A DNA stretch of 64,000 nucleotides from assembly GCA_036850595.1 (NCBI GenBank), contig CM072153.1, forward strand, positions 11,054,169 to 11,118,168, read 5' to 3'. A model generated the notes under the pieces. The model saw only the letters and a program-made list of their open reading frames with translations, did not search any database and was not told the DNA's origin. The translations under genes were made by a program, and so were the position numbers. Shown one piece after another: positions 52,786 through 64,000 of the stretch. Origin of the DNA: Rhyacichthys aspro (taxonomy: Eukaryota; Chordata; Actinopteri; Gobiiformes; Rhyacichthyidae). The first letter of the stretch is position 1; each line of letters opens with the position of its first letter.

Positions 52786-55762
52786 TGGCATGGAGCAGCC
52801 AGACTGAGGAGAAGATATGGAATATGCATTTGTGTAATCAGACCAGATATTAAAAGAACCCAGATAACCTTCACTGAATGTGCCTCTCACTTTAATTTAT
52901 GTATGTCGAGATGCAGAGAAGTCCAAAGAAGTGTCAAATCCATCTTGAATCCAAACCATCCTCATGAAAAGGAAACAGGCAAGCAATTTTATCAGGATAA
53001 ACTCTGTAGAAAGCAGCCAAAACGTCAAATACAATGAACGGGCTGCATGATAAGAGTGTTACAAAGGTGACATTCCTGTGTGGGAGGGTAGCTGTCATCT
53101 TTTCTTTTAGCCCCATCCCATTAGAGCACCCCATAAGCGGTCTTTCTGTGCTGCCCAGCTGGCTGCAGCACACTATTACAGGGAAGCTGCATGGACTTTG
53201 ACCCCACGGCCAGCAGAGAGCTGGGAAAAACGTTAGCACCTCTTTGCTTGCCATCAATGAGCATCGCAAGAACCAGACAGGTCACTTAATATTCAGGCCT
53301 TTCCCCTGCTGTAGTGGTGGTCTAATAATGTGCATTCCGACACTTGGGAGGCTTTTCTCACTCAGGGAGCAGGTGTGGCATTGCCTCAGGTTGTTATCCC
53401 TCAGGGAAACAAGAAACACTATCACTTTTGCCTCAATCTGCTATTACCATTTTCCCCTTCTGTTACAGCAAATTAATTCACTGTCAGTAGAACGGATAAT
53501 GCTTTGGGGACACATTTGCTTTGGAGGTTTACGTACGAGTGATGTTGAATATTTCCCTGCAACAGACGACAGCGAAACCCACCAGAAAAATTGAACAAAA
53601 CAGAAGTTCACACAGAGACAAAGAGTATAGTTTCAAGCTGTGTAGATAGCGTTGAACAGCTCAAATTACCAAAACCCCAGGGCAACTCATTCAACTTAAG
53701 TGCAGGCAAGGTTCCCTTTCATTTCCTGCAGACAGAAAATCAAAGAGTAAATATGACTTGCTTTAAATGCATCAAAGTGAAGCACAGAGACATTTAGGAT
53801 AACACTGCGACAACAGCAACATAAATCTACCGTTTGGCTTAGCGTAGGACCTGACAAATGTCATAAAAGCTGTAAAAGAGCTCTGCCGTGTGAGAGTCAG
53901 CCATTGTACAGATCACATACCTGTGATTGTTCATGGCTATACACATGACACCAGAGCAACAACTGATGCTTTGAACAGGACATAGGGTGAAAGAGGAAGA
54001 AAGCCCTGCAGCAAAAGCCTTTCAGACCCTCCCTAATGGAAGGAAGGGAGGGTTATCACCACATTATCCAGCACCTGTCTTTAAAAACATATGGAGTCAA
54101 ATTTAGTGCGACTCCAGGTATGCGTTGAAAGCACAAGGAGGAACTCGGCAAGCCGGAGATAACCAGCCTGCGAGTGATTAAAACTGTAAAGCGTTCAGTT
54201 TGCCTAAGTAGCTCGACGGTGGGTGATTATCCGCCGCTTGACTTGAGGGTGTGTAAGACTGTCAGAAAGCAGCTAGAACAGCCAGCTGGTCGGGCCACGT
54301 TGAAAAAAAAAAAAAAAAAAAAGCATTTCTATCACCATGGAACAGATGAGCTCTGCAGAGAGAAGGCAAAACACTCCAGGGGCAAAACACATAGGAAGTA
54401 GAAATGGTAAGAATGTGGACGTGCTGGAATAAGCTTTTTTTTTAGTTTGGTGCTAATGACTACAAGGAGAGGAGAGGGGTCACAGCTAGCACAACTAAAT
54501 GGAAGAGTCTATTTCCCAGAGAAGAATGACTAACACACTTGAGTGGTCCATAGAGAGGGAAAGAGGTCTTTGTGAAAATGGCAGGGTCACAGTCATGGAG
54601 ACAATAAAAGTCCCTCTGTCGTGGGTTGAAGCTGTTTAACCTTTTGATCTTCCTCTTACTACGCTTTGGAAAGTACCAGTCCATGTCAAAGAATCTGATT
54701 CATCCTTAAAATGGGAAGCGTGAAGTTCAAACTTAAAGGATTTGGATTAGAACTTTAAGCATAAAGTAACCACTATTTTAAGTTCAGGCAAAGTCAAGGA
54801 ACACAAAGCAGTAATATGTAAATCTTTAAAACTGCTCCCAGTCCTTATTCTTAGCCCTATTTCACATCATTGCCTGCATATTAACACCAAAAACATCACT
54901 CTTCCAGACAACTTCTGATGAGATACAATTGAAAACGTTTTGAAATCTTTTTTTTTAACAAGTCAAAGCATGCACACAGAGTTTCCACTGAGTCAGACTA
55001 TATAGAATGACAGGTCAGTCAGATATTACAAAACTATATGGAAATGTTGAAGTCAGTGAACAAGTCATAGGCTACTTCATCAACTGTTTCTCCTACAGAG
55101 CAATCCATCTGGTGCTCCACACAGTCTAGAAAGCAAGCTTTTAGTCCCAAGCTGATAGGGAACTGTCACTGTTACTTGGGAATCGAAAGGTAGATACCAA
55201 CTTGTGTGAAAACAGTGTCCTTAAACGCCTCCTCCTTCATCCATCCATGTGTCAAAGCAGCGCCAAATGTTTACGTTACAATGACTCACACCAGAGCAGT
55301 GGCGTGGATTGGAAAGCTTTATATAGGTCTCTACGCCTGTAAAAACACCATGCCACAGCCACCATGGCACTTGGCACCACCGGAGTGTGCAGCAGAGGGA
55401 GACTGGTCAGAAGGCTCCCGCAGTCAGCAGCGCAGAGTGAAAAAACTTCCAGAAAGAGCCATGCTTTTGGACCGCAGCGAGCGCCACAGATTTTTACGCA
55501 GCCTCAAAATACACACCTACAAGCACGGATGTTCTCAACTTAAAAAAAACCTCAGTGATTAGATACAAACCAGCAAAGACTGTTGAGTTTTAAAGCCGTC
55601 GTGTTGTTTTTTTTTAACGCGGTCAGCCACCACAACTTGGCCAGCGCGTTACAGACAATGAATAAGTTTGTTTCTACGCAGCGAAGTTGGCAACAGTCAC
55701 GACAGGATAAAGGCGCACTGTAAATGAAACAATCTACAGTTTAAATGGGGGGTAAACTTTAC

Positions 55763-55950
55763 CTTGAGTTGGATGTAGCGCCGGAAAATCCGTGCAGTGA
55801 CTTGCTCCGTCTCAACGCACCGCTGTTGTTCAACTCTTGGAGTGAACGGACAACTGCTGTGAAGTTAGACACAGTTTGGACCGCAACTTCCGCTGCTTCC
55901 TCAACACATTCAACACAAACAAGCTGCACACAAGCCACGGAATGAAAAGA
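55763..55950 (-). promoter_or_regulatory. slc45a3: probable non-coding first exon and promoter of slc45a3
   Basis: In minus-strand sense this G/C-balanced, CpG-containing segment ends in a near-perfect splice donor, ACTCAAG/GTAAAGT, at 55763/55762. The coding exon of slc45a3 begins with an acceptor and so needs an upstream exon; this is the strongest CpG-containing segment with a matching donor on the correct strand. Assignment is inference and the 5' limit is unknown. Confidence 0.4.
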
Positions 55951-58012
55951 CACGCATCACGTTGTGTTGTCAACTTCACTTTTTTAATACAACAATATAA
56001 ATGTGACCAAATAAACCTGTACTTGAAATATGAATGTCTCGTGCCTTTAAATTGACTTAGAGACATTTATCAAACGCTCTTATTTTGAAAGGGATGAATA
56101 GGGTAGTTCATAGTAACATCGCGTGACAAAAATGGACAAGACAAGAAAATATTGCCTAATATTTGAGCAGTTCACGATAGAACAATGTGACATAATTTAC
56201 TTCAAATGTAGTAGTGGTTATTTATTCGCTTCTCCATGGCATTAAAATAGTTTTTGTTTTATTGGCTTGCTTATTTCTTTTTATCTCACTTCTGTTATCA
56301 CAAAAGCATGCTTTTATTCTTATATTTAAGCCATTTGTTGTCCAGTTAGTGCCGGCATCTGCATTCCTTAGTCTTGTAACTCCCAGAAAACTTAAGTTGC
56401 TGAGGCCCATTCCATTTAAATCAATTACTGCTGAATAGTTGTGCACCATACGGTTCAAATATGCACAGAACCGTTTCTGTTTAAAGTCTTACAACTGTTT
56501 GTGTGAAAATTATCTACCCATGAATTCACAAGAGGCCTGTATAGGACTTTTAAGAGTGTCACTTTTATGGACCATCACATGGTGCGGATACATTTTCAAG
56601 GGTCATGTTTCGGTGCCAGCAAATGACTGGATATCCCCTTCTTATGTGTTCGTCAACTTAGGCCGGTTGGTCAAAGCAGCTCTTAGGTTACACTGCTGTC
56701 AAAACAAGCTTATAGCAGGTGTCTTTTCTATGTGCATCATGTTCTTCAGGATATTTATTTATACTATATGCTATATATTCAAACATACGCTGGTATTTGC
56801 AAATAGATACATACTTTCTGTGAACTAATGCATAGGAAGAGTGAAGTGATCCAATGCTTGCCTAACGTCAGCAATAAACACTGACATTTTTCTCTGCTCA
56901 GCAAGGCACTGTAATAAACAGCTGCATAATTCAACATAGCCACTGTACAACTGTTCAGAAATCTTTTTGATCTTGTTTATTTATTTTAAAATGACAAGTA
57001 ACTTTAATATCTTCCTTCAAAGCTGTTTTAATTAACCTAAAACCACAACTGAACACAGCTGTGGCATCTCTTCTGACAAGCTGAAGGGATTCCAGTCATT
57101 TTGAAATGGCTTGCAGGCTATCGTTAGATGTGGAGGAATGTAATTCTAATGAATGACATGGATTAATAACTTCAGAGAGATTGCTCTCTTGTGGATAAAC
57201 AGTAAATAAAGCCCTGAACCCAAAGCCAAAGGAGAAGCATCACTGTTGACATACAGGATTACAACTTGACGAAGAAGTGTAACCAAAGTCTGTTTCCATT
57301 TATTAGATTGTAAAAATGTAAACACACACAGAAATGAGCTACATACCTTCAAATGAGATAAACAGATACAATGCAATTCTGTATTTCTTAAGATGCAACA
57401 CATCTTCTATGCTCATCCACAAATCTCTTAAAATGAATACTAGTTTAGCCATTTGACCAGCTTTAACAGTGTTTGACTACTGCATGTCTCAGGTTTGCCT
57501 GTAGGAACAGTGCCATCTGCTGTTTAAAAACATGAGAGCGCCACATGCATAGTGTACGCACTACCAGACCAATAATCACTATAATGCATTGCAACACAAT
57601 ATTGCTCATCTCAGCAGCAATGTCATTTTCATCATGTCAGCTAGTCTTCACATGAAGCCACAAGCCAGTTACCCAAGAGGCTGATAACATAAGTCAAGCA
57701 TTGCACCTGATTCATTGTTCATTCATAATGGCAATAAGTGGTGTTATGGGCCTCCATTGCTGAGTACAATATGGGATAGACGATCAGAGAGGCCGTAGGT
57801 GCAGTATGGCTGCCTCGTCTCTGTCAGTCTGCCCCAGGGCAGCTGTGGCTACAGCGGTAGTTTACCACCACCAGTGTGAGACTGTGGAGTGAATGAATAA
57901 TGGAGCCAATTGTGAAGCACTTTGAGTGCCTTGAAAAGACTTTATCACTTGATGGTGCCTCACACTGAAGACATCAAACACAGAACTTTTGTACCAATGC
58001 ATTTAGTGATAA
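55951..58012. other. intergenic region slc45a3-c12orf4
   Basis: A/T-rich sequence with no recognised coding exon. Overlapping open frames around 56214-56828 occur on both strands and resemble no family known to me. The last part (57739-57960) is repeat-derived. Confidence 0.5.
57739..57960 (+). repeat. LINE/SINE 3'-tail fragment (L2-like)
   Basis: Contains GGCAGCTGTGGCTACAGCGG, TTACCACCACCAGTGTGAGA, GAATGAATAATGGAGCCAAT and AAGCACTTTGAGTGCCTTGA followed by AAAG. These modules form a familiar teleost 3' tail, from memory shared by L2-like LINEs and their SINE partners. The tail is truncated, with no coding part. Confidence 0.65.
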
Positions 58013-58359
58013 TTTATTCACACTTTTACTGTAATGAACATATAGCAGATTTAAGGGAAAATGGAGACGTGAAATTATAATTGCTACTGCTGCTTTATAG
58101 AGCCTTTTAATCCAGTAAGAAATTTAGCATTTACTGCATTTATCTCTGGAAATGGAAAAACACTTTCTACGGAATGCTTTATCTTATTTTTTCACATTTG
58201 CATGAATGCCATGATAGCATATACACTGACCTCATTTCAATCACTTTGTGTTTTGCAAACCTACTCCCTTCTTCTGTTTTGAAAACTTAAATCAAGAGAG
58301 TGCAGCTGGTCAGAGCTTTCCAACTGCGTAGAAGTTGCCTCGTAGCGCATATTTGTGCT
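58013..58359 (-). other. c12orf4: c12orf4 3' UTR
   Basis: Non-coding sequence from the c12orf4 stop to a gene-sense AATAAA (plus-strand TTTATT at 58013-58018), giving a 3' UTR of roughly 350 bp. Confidence 0.5.
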
Positions 58360-61300
58360 TCAGTGCTTTGAGGTGAGAGTTAAGGTGGAGGAGACCCGAA
58401 AGATCTGGGGAAGCATGTTGCTCAACTGGTAGAACATATCCTCTGAAATACTCTGTCAATACAAAGAAAAAACATGTTGAGTACATCAAGGAAATGAGAT
58501 TTCTGCAACACCAAGGAGGCCTTGTGTTCACATTTCCGATCAGCACATCATGACAACAGGAGGGAAATGGTGGCCATGAAAGCAAAAATACTTGTGGAGT
58601 ATTTGTGTAGAGCGGTGTCTTGTAGTTCATAAAGTTCATGACAGCAGTAGGGAGCAGTAGTCACAATGATGAAATGCTCAAAGCTGTGGCAGCTTGTGAC
58701 TTTAAAGATACCCATACCATGTCACTCTAAGCATCCGCACCCGTCAAATAAGAATGTTAAGTATTAAACTTTAAGTGCAAACATACATAAGCACGCACAG
58801 TTCAACCACACACCAACACCTGGCACACATTTAGCCACAGTCTCTCCACGAGACAGAGGAAACAATTTGTCCCAGTAGTGTTATTTTGAACAGTGTCTGA
58901 GCATGAAAGGAAGCTGATACAGTCGGCGTCCTTTGATGCCACTGGTTTTAGCATTTTAATATGTCAACATTAGTTAATAAAATGCCTCTATGCTTCTCTT
59001 AGCATTGGGACAGCCATAATAAGCAAGTAATGACCAAACAGAGCCTTCTTTACTTGTGAAGCAGCAACTCACTTGTATAGTAACAATACACTTGGGACCT
59101 AAGATTACGCTGGATTTACACTATTGATTTAGGCTCAAAGTTAGAGCAATACTTCCCACTAAGTAAGATGTTGCATTAGTGTTAAAAATCTACAAACCAA
59201 TCCTGTTTCTTATTAACTATTAATTATACATCTAAAAGGTTTATTTCATCACCGTACTTTTAACAAATTGAGTGGGTTAAAAAGCCAATAAAATATGATT
59301 TCAGGTGAGTTCTTCAAAGTTACTCATCTGTTTTAAAAGGTCAGCTTGTCCCTTTGTGATGCTGGATACATGTGAGGCCTAAAGCACAGTATGTAATATT
59401 AGTCAAATAAGGACTTTTCAAGTTTAGCTACAAGCTAAAGTCAGCTTGTAGCTAAACTTGAAAAGTCCTTATTGTAGATCTCACCTTGGGAACTAGAAAC
59501 TGAACTGTGCGAGAAACACCTCCATCCCACGAAGCCATCTCCATCATAAAACCTGACAAATGACAGAAAAATGCAATCATCAACATCAATGTCATTCTGT
59601 ACTAATAATATATTTATCTGTCATATGCTGTTTGTGAAGAGTATTCTGACACAAACTGACATGGCAAACTCTATTCAACAAAGAAATGTAATGTTTTATG
59701 TTATTATTCTAAGCAACGCTGTTTATCTTTGAGTCTATGAATATAATATAATGTACAAAATATATGTACATCCAATTCACCTCAATGTCTCAGGTTCAGA
59801 CTTACCTTTAACACATTTGAAAACAAGCTCAGCTCTTTTAAGACACCAGGGAATAGTCATCTCCTACAAAAGAAAGAGGAAATTAGGCAAATAAAACATG
59901 AATAATCTGGTTTGAAGTAAGAGTGCTCATTTTCAGGCAGTTAAGGCTATAGTATGCGAAATGTTCATGAGAACGTTTTTAAATGTGTAGCTCAGAGTAA
60001 ACTTTGATTTGACTTTTACTCAGTGGTGAGTACTTCAAGCCTGTAGTATTTAATGACTTTCTGTTGACAAAAACTAGAGATGTTCCCTCAAAAAGAATAA
60101 ACAATGCTTTAAAAATAGAACTAGATGGGATAGCCTTGTTGCATTTTCATTACATTCTGTTCAAACATCCCTGTCGTAGGCAAACTACCACAGCTGTTTA
60201 ATATCAAAACATAAGGATGTCAATGAAAACACTTCACCAAATAGAAAAAAAAGCATGACGGATGGAAAGTTTTGGTGTGAAACCAGAAGCTATCAATCAA
60301 GATACATATCAAGATGCACAATTTCCACAGGCATCATAAGTTAGAACGCTAGTAAACAAAGACTGATAAAAAAAAAAGAAGGTACGGTGGGCATGTTGTG
60401 GCACGACTCTAAGCCAGCCAGAGAAATTTTACTTAGTAATTACATCCTTAATTGCTCTTTTTCTTGCTTTGATGATTAAACCAAATCTTTTACATCAGTT
60501 TTATCAAACAGAAAAAGGACATGACAATCCATTTTAGATTTAGAACAGACATCAACTTAAAGTTACTGTAAGTTGTAGCTTACAGTGTTTTGTTCAGACT
60601 GTTTATACCACTTACCTGCCAGTAACACAAGAGACTTAACATTGTAAAAAAAAAACAACAAAAAAACAGTATGTACAGATTTAAATTTATTTTCTTTATA
60701 AAATGTCTACAACTCAATGAATCTGGCCTGATCTAGCCTTAGCGGTCAGTGTGAAACATTAACATTAATCAAATCTCCTTTCATGAATACACTAATATCC
60801 TCTGTGCTCTTCTTACCTCTGACATGTCATGGACTAGCAGCAGAGGGACAGTGACAGTAGTAATGTCATGAGTGCAGCACACTTTGAGGATGTTTCTCAG
60901 ACCCATGATGGCCGGGTCCCGTGCTGTGATGTTTCCAGAGCGGACATTGTCGTCCACACAAAGGTGGAACACAACGTGGACCTCTGACAGGTTGGAATGT
61001 CGAGAGACGTAGAACTCACCTCCAGTGAGAGACGCAGCAGATATTAATCACATGAACAGTATAAAGTACAGTATTTACCTTCAGTTTTGTTTTCTTTACA
61101 AATAATCTGATATTTTCTCTCTAAATAAATAATCATCTCTTAATATACGTCTATGCTAATCCAAACATGCTCCTATTACTATAATCTGTTCATAACCATT
61201 ACCTGGTAAGATGTTTGAGGGATTTCGTTCAACAATTTTGCTTTTATCTTCACTGCCATTTCTCTGAACCTCTGCAAGATTAAAAAAGATCCTGTAAATT

Positions 61301-64000
61301 CAATATATTTTCAAAACAAAAAACATATTTTGGACAGCAATAGCATAACGTGTAATAAAAATTAAATTTATTTTCAATCACTGAGCTGTGAAAAGGAAAA
61401 CAACCCTAGCTTAACATATTGGCCTTGGGTAAAAAAAAGCTAGCTTTATAAACAACACTTCTTCAGTCAGTTTGGCTCATTACTTGTCAAAAAGCCACAT
61501 GTTAAGCTTCTCTTATTACAGTGGAGCATTGTGGTTTTACATAGCCTTTGCTGATTCTCCGTGCACTTGTCTACTGTGATGAATTTTAAAAAGTCATGTC
61601 AAATTTCTAACCAGGCTGGTCTTTTTGCTTGCTGCTCCGCTGGGCTCTGGCGTAGAGCACCAGCTGCTGCACCTCCTCCAGCTGCTCCTCCAGACATGGA
61701 AAGTGGAAATCTGTACACTCCTTTGCCACTGTGGCAAAGTCTGAGGGACAATTAAAAAAAGCAAATAATGATAAATCATATAAATGGCATAAGCATTTGT
61801 CTCATGTTACACAATGTAAACAGATCCCTTGCCTACAAAGTTCAGCCTAATATTACATTCTAATATTCAGCATGTCCCTCACCTCTCTTAATACCGCTGT
61901 ACGAGTTGACCCTGTTGTCAACAAGCAGTACCAGACCACACAGTGAAGAAGAATAGAGTGAAAGAGCTGTTTGTAGTCTCCTCAGCTTGGCTCCACTGCT
62001 GCCGTGTCGCCGGTGTTTACAGAAATCCAGCACGTCAGCACGGACCAGACGCAGATTGTGCATGGTCTTAAGTTGTGCACCTGATGAGCAACAGTACTAA
62101 ATGAGTCACAAAGATTAGCCAAGTCAATCATTTGTAAAATGCCAGGAGAGCACACTTAATAGAAAAATAGTCATTAAGTGAATATACAATAAATTACTCG
62201 TTTTTGCAGAATGTTTTTCTTAATATCATATAGCCAAAAAACAAGGGGTTGTGTACATTGTAGAGAACACTGGGATCATTGAAGCACATTATTCTTATAT
62301 TAGTACTCGATGTGGCCAGCTTGTTTTAATCATACATACATTCAAATTTACAAAGAGAAGAGCTAACATTTAAAAAAAATCTTGCAATTGAATGCCATAA
62401 AAAATTGGTAGAAAAAATGTCATAAAAACTAACTAAAAAACTATTGTCCATCATCAAAATAAAAAGAGCAGAGGGCAGATATGGAGCAGTGAGGAGATAA
62501 AATGCAGAATTTGGTCTAACAGCACCATCTAGTGTGTTTCTTGAGAAATGCCTTGTGTTTTGTTGTTTAGTCGGCAGTTTAAAATGCCAGTTGAATGTAA
62601 GGTGGTTTTATTTCAAACTATATTAAGTAAACGTGTGAACACACCCTCAGTCATTTTCCATTCTTCGCTAAATTCACTCTGTGTTTGGCCCATTCATCAC
62701 TGTGCTGCTGGAGCAACCTGTTAGTAACAGTGAGCGGCCATGTACCTAGGTGAATGGTGAAGCTCTCCTCCAGCTGCTGCTGCTCCTCGAACACCCTGCT
62801 CCCAGAGTCTGCAGCCTCAGACAGCTGGCTTGGTTGTACCTTAATCTCTTCACTGCAACATAACATTTTTATGATCTTAAAGAAATGGTTTGATTTAATC
62901 AATTTACAATACAAAAATAAAAAAGACATTTGTGAAAACGAATTATTCCTATTATTTATCTATATAGTGAATATTTATTAAACATGAAATGTACCTCTGA
63001 GATAAAACTCTCCTTCACATACGTGCAAAATGAATATTTATAAAGTGCTGAAGTTAAATCTATTAAGTTCCACTCATACAACAACATAATGATATTCATC
63101 AGTAAGAAAAACATGCAGAGGTCAGCACACAGCCTGCAGAGATGCTCTTTACACACTGGTCCTGGTGGTGCCTAAGTTTTGATGAATTATTGGATTATTA
63201 AATATTTGCAGAAGAGGCAAGAAACAGTGTAAAGAGCACAGATCTGCAATATTGGCCTACAACAGTAATTTTAAGTTCCAGATATCTGAGGATATTTCTG
63301 GAAAAATACTGTATTGTTTATAGTATTGCTTTACATCTCTTACAGCAAAACACTATATACTTTGTGCTTTAAAAGTGTCATTTTAACTTTTAAAATTACA
63401 ACAATAGCTATACTTGACCATACTTTTTTAATGATGCCCTCCAAGCTCTACTACCTGCATAAAGGTGATCTGCTCACTGTCACTGCCTCTAACATTTGAA
63501 GCTCTGAACTGCTACCTTTGCACTTTTCATTGTGCTTTTCCTATAGGGTAATATTTAAGCCCCTGACTCTATTACTTTTTATCTTGGATCACATCTTTTC
63601 AGTTTAGTAGCACTGTCATAAAAACAGAAACATTTTGTCAGAAATAGTTTGGATTTTAGACTACAAGTGATTTAAAATATGACGCATAAACTCACTTGAT
63701 TTTGCTGCTGTTGTTTGGCTTCTGCAGATCCTGGTGAAGTTTGATGACCCACTCCTGATACTCCTGCTTCTGAATACCAGTCACTTGCTTTAACTCACTC
63801 GCCCACTTGTTCTCCAGCTCCTGAACAAAAGAAGATAGTATTAAACATGAGTAAACTTGTATACAACTAGGAAAATAAGACAACATTCATTTGTTGAAAA
63901 ATAGTGTACACAATATTATTTTAACAATATTATATCACCTGTTGAGTATCAAAGTGTTGAGATGCTACTGCATTTACATCCTGATCACTCAAAGTATTTC
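58360..64000 (-). CDS. c12orf4: C12orf4 homologue, 3' part (ten exons, 5' end outside window)
   Basis: Conserved, poorly understood cytoplasmic protein; human C12orf4 has been linked to mast-cell degranulation and recessive intellectual disability. Exons in gene order are >64000-63939, 63820-63696, 62852-62746, 62080-61883, 61740-61612, 61271-61203, 61019-60817, 59864-59806, 59552-59485 and 58452-58360. They cover about 369 residues, corresponding to roughly human residue 184 to the end (human 552). Strong matches are KQEYQEWVIKLHQDLQ, EESFTIHLG, SLCGLVLLVDNRVNSYSGIK, ECTDFHFP, GNITARDPAIMGLRNILKVC, MTIPWCL, MMEMASWDGG and RVSSTLTLTSKH. All junctions keep frame except that exon 59864-59806 is 59 nt instead of the 58 needed, because of one extra T. 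I regard the gene as real, with the break being a sequence error or an allele. Confidence 0.93.
59406..59473. repeat. perfect inverted repeat, 31-bp arms
   Basis: Arms at 59406-59436 and 59443-59473 are exact reverse complements, with a 6-bp spacer AAAGTC at 59437-59442. The left arm begins AATAAGGACTTTTCAAGTTT. It lies in the last c12orf4 intron; the nearest arm is 11 bp from the exon ending at 59485, just past the donor GTGAGA. As RNA it would form a very stable hairpin. Confidence 0.97.
59806..59864 (-). other. c12orf4: c12orf4 exon with single-base frame break
   Basis: The exon reads EMTIPWCLKRAELV and then, because a T-run is five instead of four bases long (plus-strand AAAAA at 59820-59824), leaves the conserved FKCVKG frame and reaches TAA within the exon. 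Splice sites (TTTTGTAG acceptor, AAAG/GTAAGT donor) are intact, and the next exon continues in the conserved frame only if the extra base is removed. Confidence 0.8.

Larger units (their letters stand above)
42334..55762 (-). other. slc45a3: long 5' intron of slc45a3 (presumed)
   Basis: If the donor at 55763 belongs to slc45a3, this is a 13.4-kb first intron. No coding exon is recognisable; the open frames in it are short and without family resemblance. It holds repeat fragments (43633-43700, 50718-50960), a CA microsatellite (52765-52785) and an A-run at 54301-54321. Complex non-repetitive stretches such as 46160-46480 and 48400-49000 could be conserved regulatory elements of neighbouring genes. 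Confidence 0.4.

Noticed and set aside
55206..55562. 118-codon plus-strand open frame near the slc45a3 promoter
   Set aside because: No recognisable domain, no splice context and biased only by local composition; I cannot support a gene.
56214..56828. Several overlapping open frames between slc45a3 and c12orf4
   Set aside because: Occur on both strands without any known motif; most likely chance or decayed repeat.

Overview
The window is nuclear DNA from a bony fish, most likely a teleost. The genes have GT-AG introns, long UTRs, no operons and fish-like proteins. Microsatellites and short teleost-type dispersed repeats are scattered throughout. I would guess a percomorph, but no species can be named from the sequence alone. 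Almost all long open frames are chance; every real protein here is split into exons, which I rebuilt by splice sites, reading phase and recalled family sequence.

Layout: ccnd2 (cyclin D2, + strand, five coding exons 1940-15596, with a long 3' UTR to about 19150); tigar (fructose-2,6-bisphosphatase-like phosphatase, + strand, six exons 20406-22983); then on the minus strand fgf23 (three exons, 25868-24686), fgf6 (three exons, 33239-31067), slc45a3 (MFS transporter, five coding exons 42142-36534 plus a probable non-coding first exon near 55763-55950) and the 3' two thirds of c12orf4 (ten exons, entering from the right edge, ending at 58360). Order and orientation of ccnd2-tigar-fgf23-fgf6-c12orf4 match human 12p13. 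The extra gene is slc45a3, which in human lies on 1q32.

The genes are neighbours by conserved synteny and not one pathway. Cyclin D2 drives G1 via CDK4/6 and Rb; TIGAR lowers glycolytic flux; FGF23 is a secreted endocrine factor of phosphate and vitamin D balance; FGF6 is a secreted, heparin-binding muscle-associated factor; SLC45A3 is a predicted proton-coupled sugar transporter; C12orf4 is a poorly understood cytoplasmic protein. All reconstructed frames are intact except c12orf4, where one exon carries a single extra T in a T-run that breaks the frame.

Non-coding content includes a double CACGTG E-box upstream of ccnd2, a 16-bp palindromic TATA-like element upstream of fgf23, upstream ORFs in the slc45a3 leader, a tRNA-derived SINE, a Tc1/mariner-like element with terminal inverted repeats, and a perfect 31-bp-arm inverted repeat 11 bp from a c12orf4 splice donor. 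I found no CRISPR, operon, new enzyme system or other clearly undescribed system. The most unusual items are the inverted repeat, the c12orf4 frame break and the position of slc45a3.
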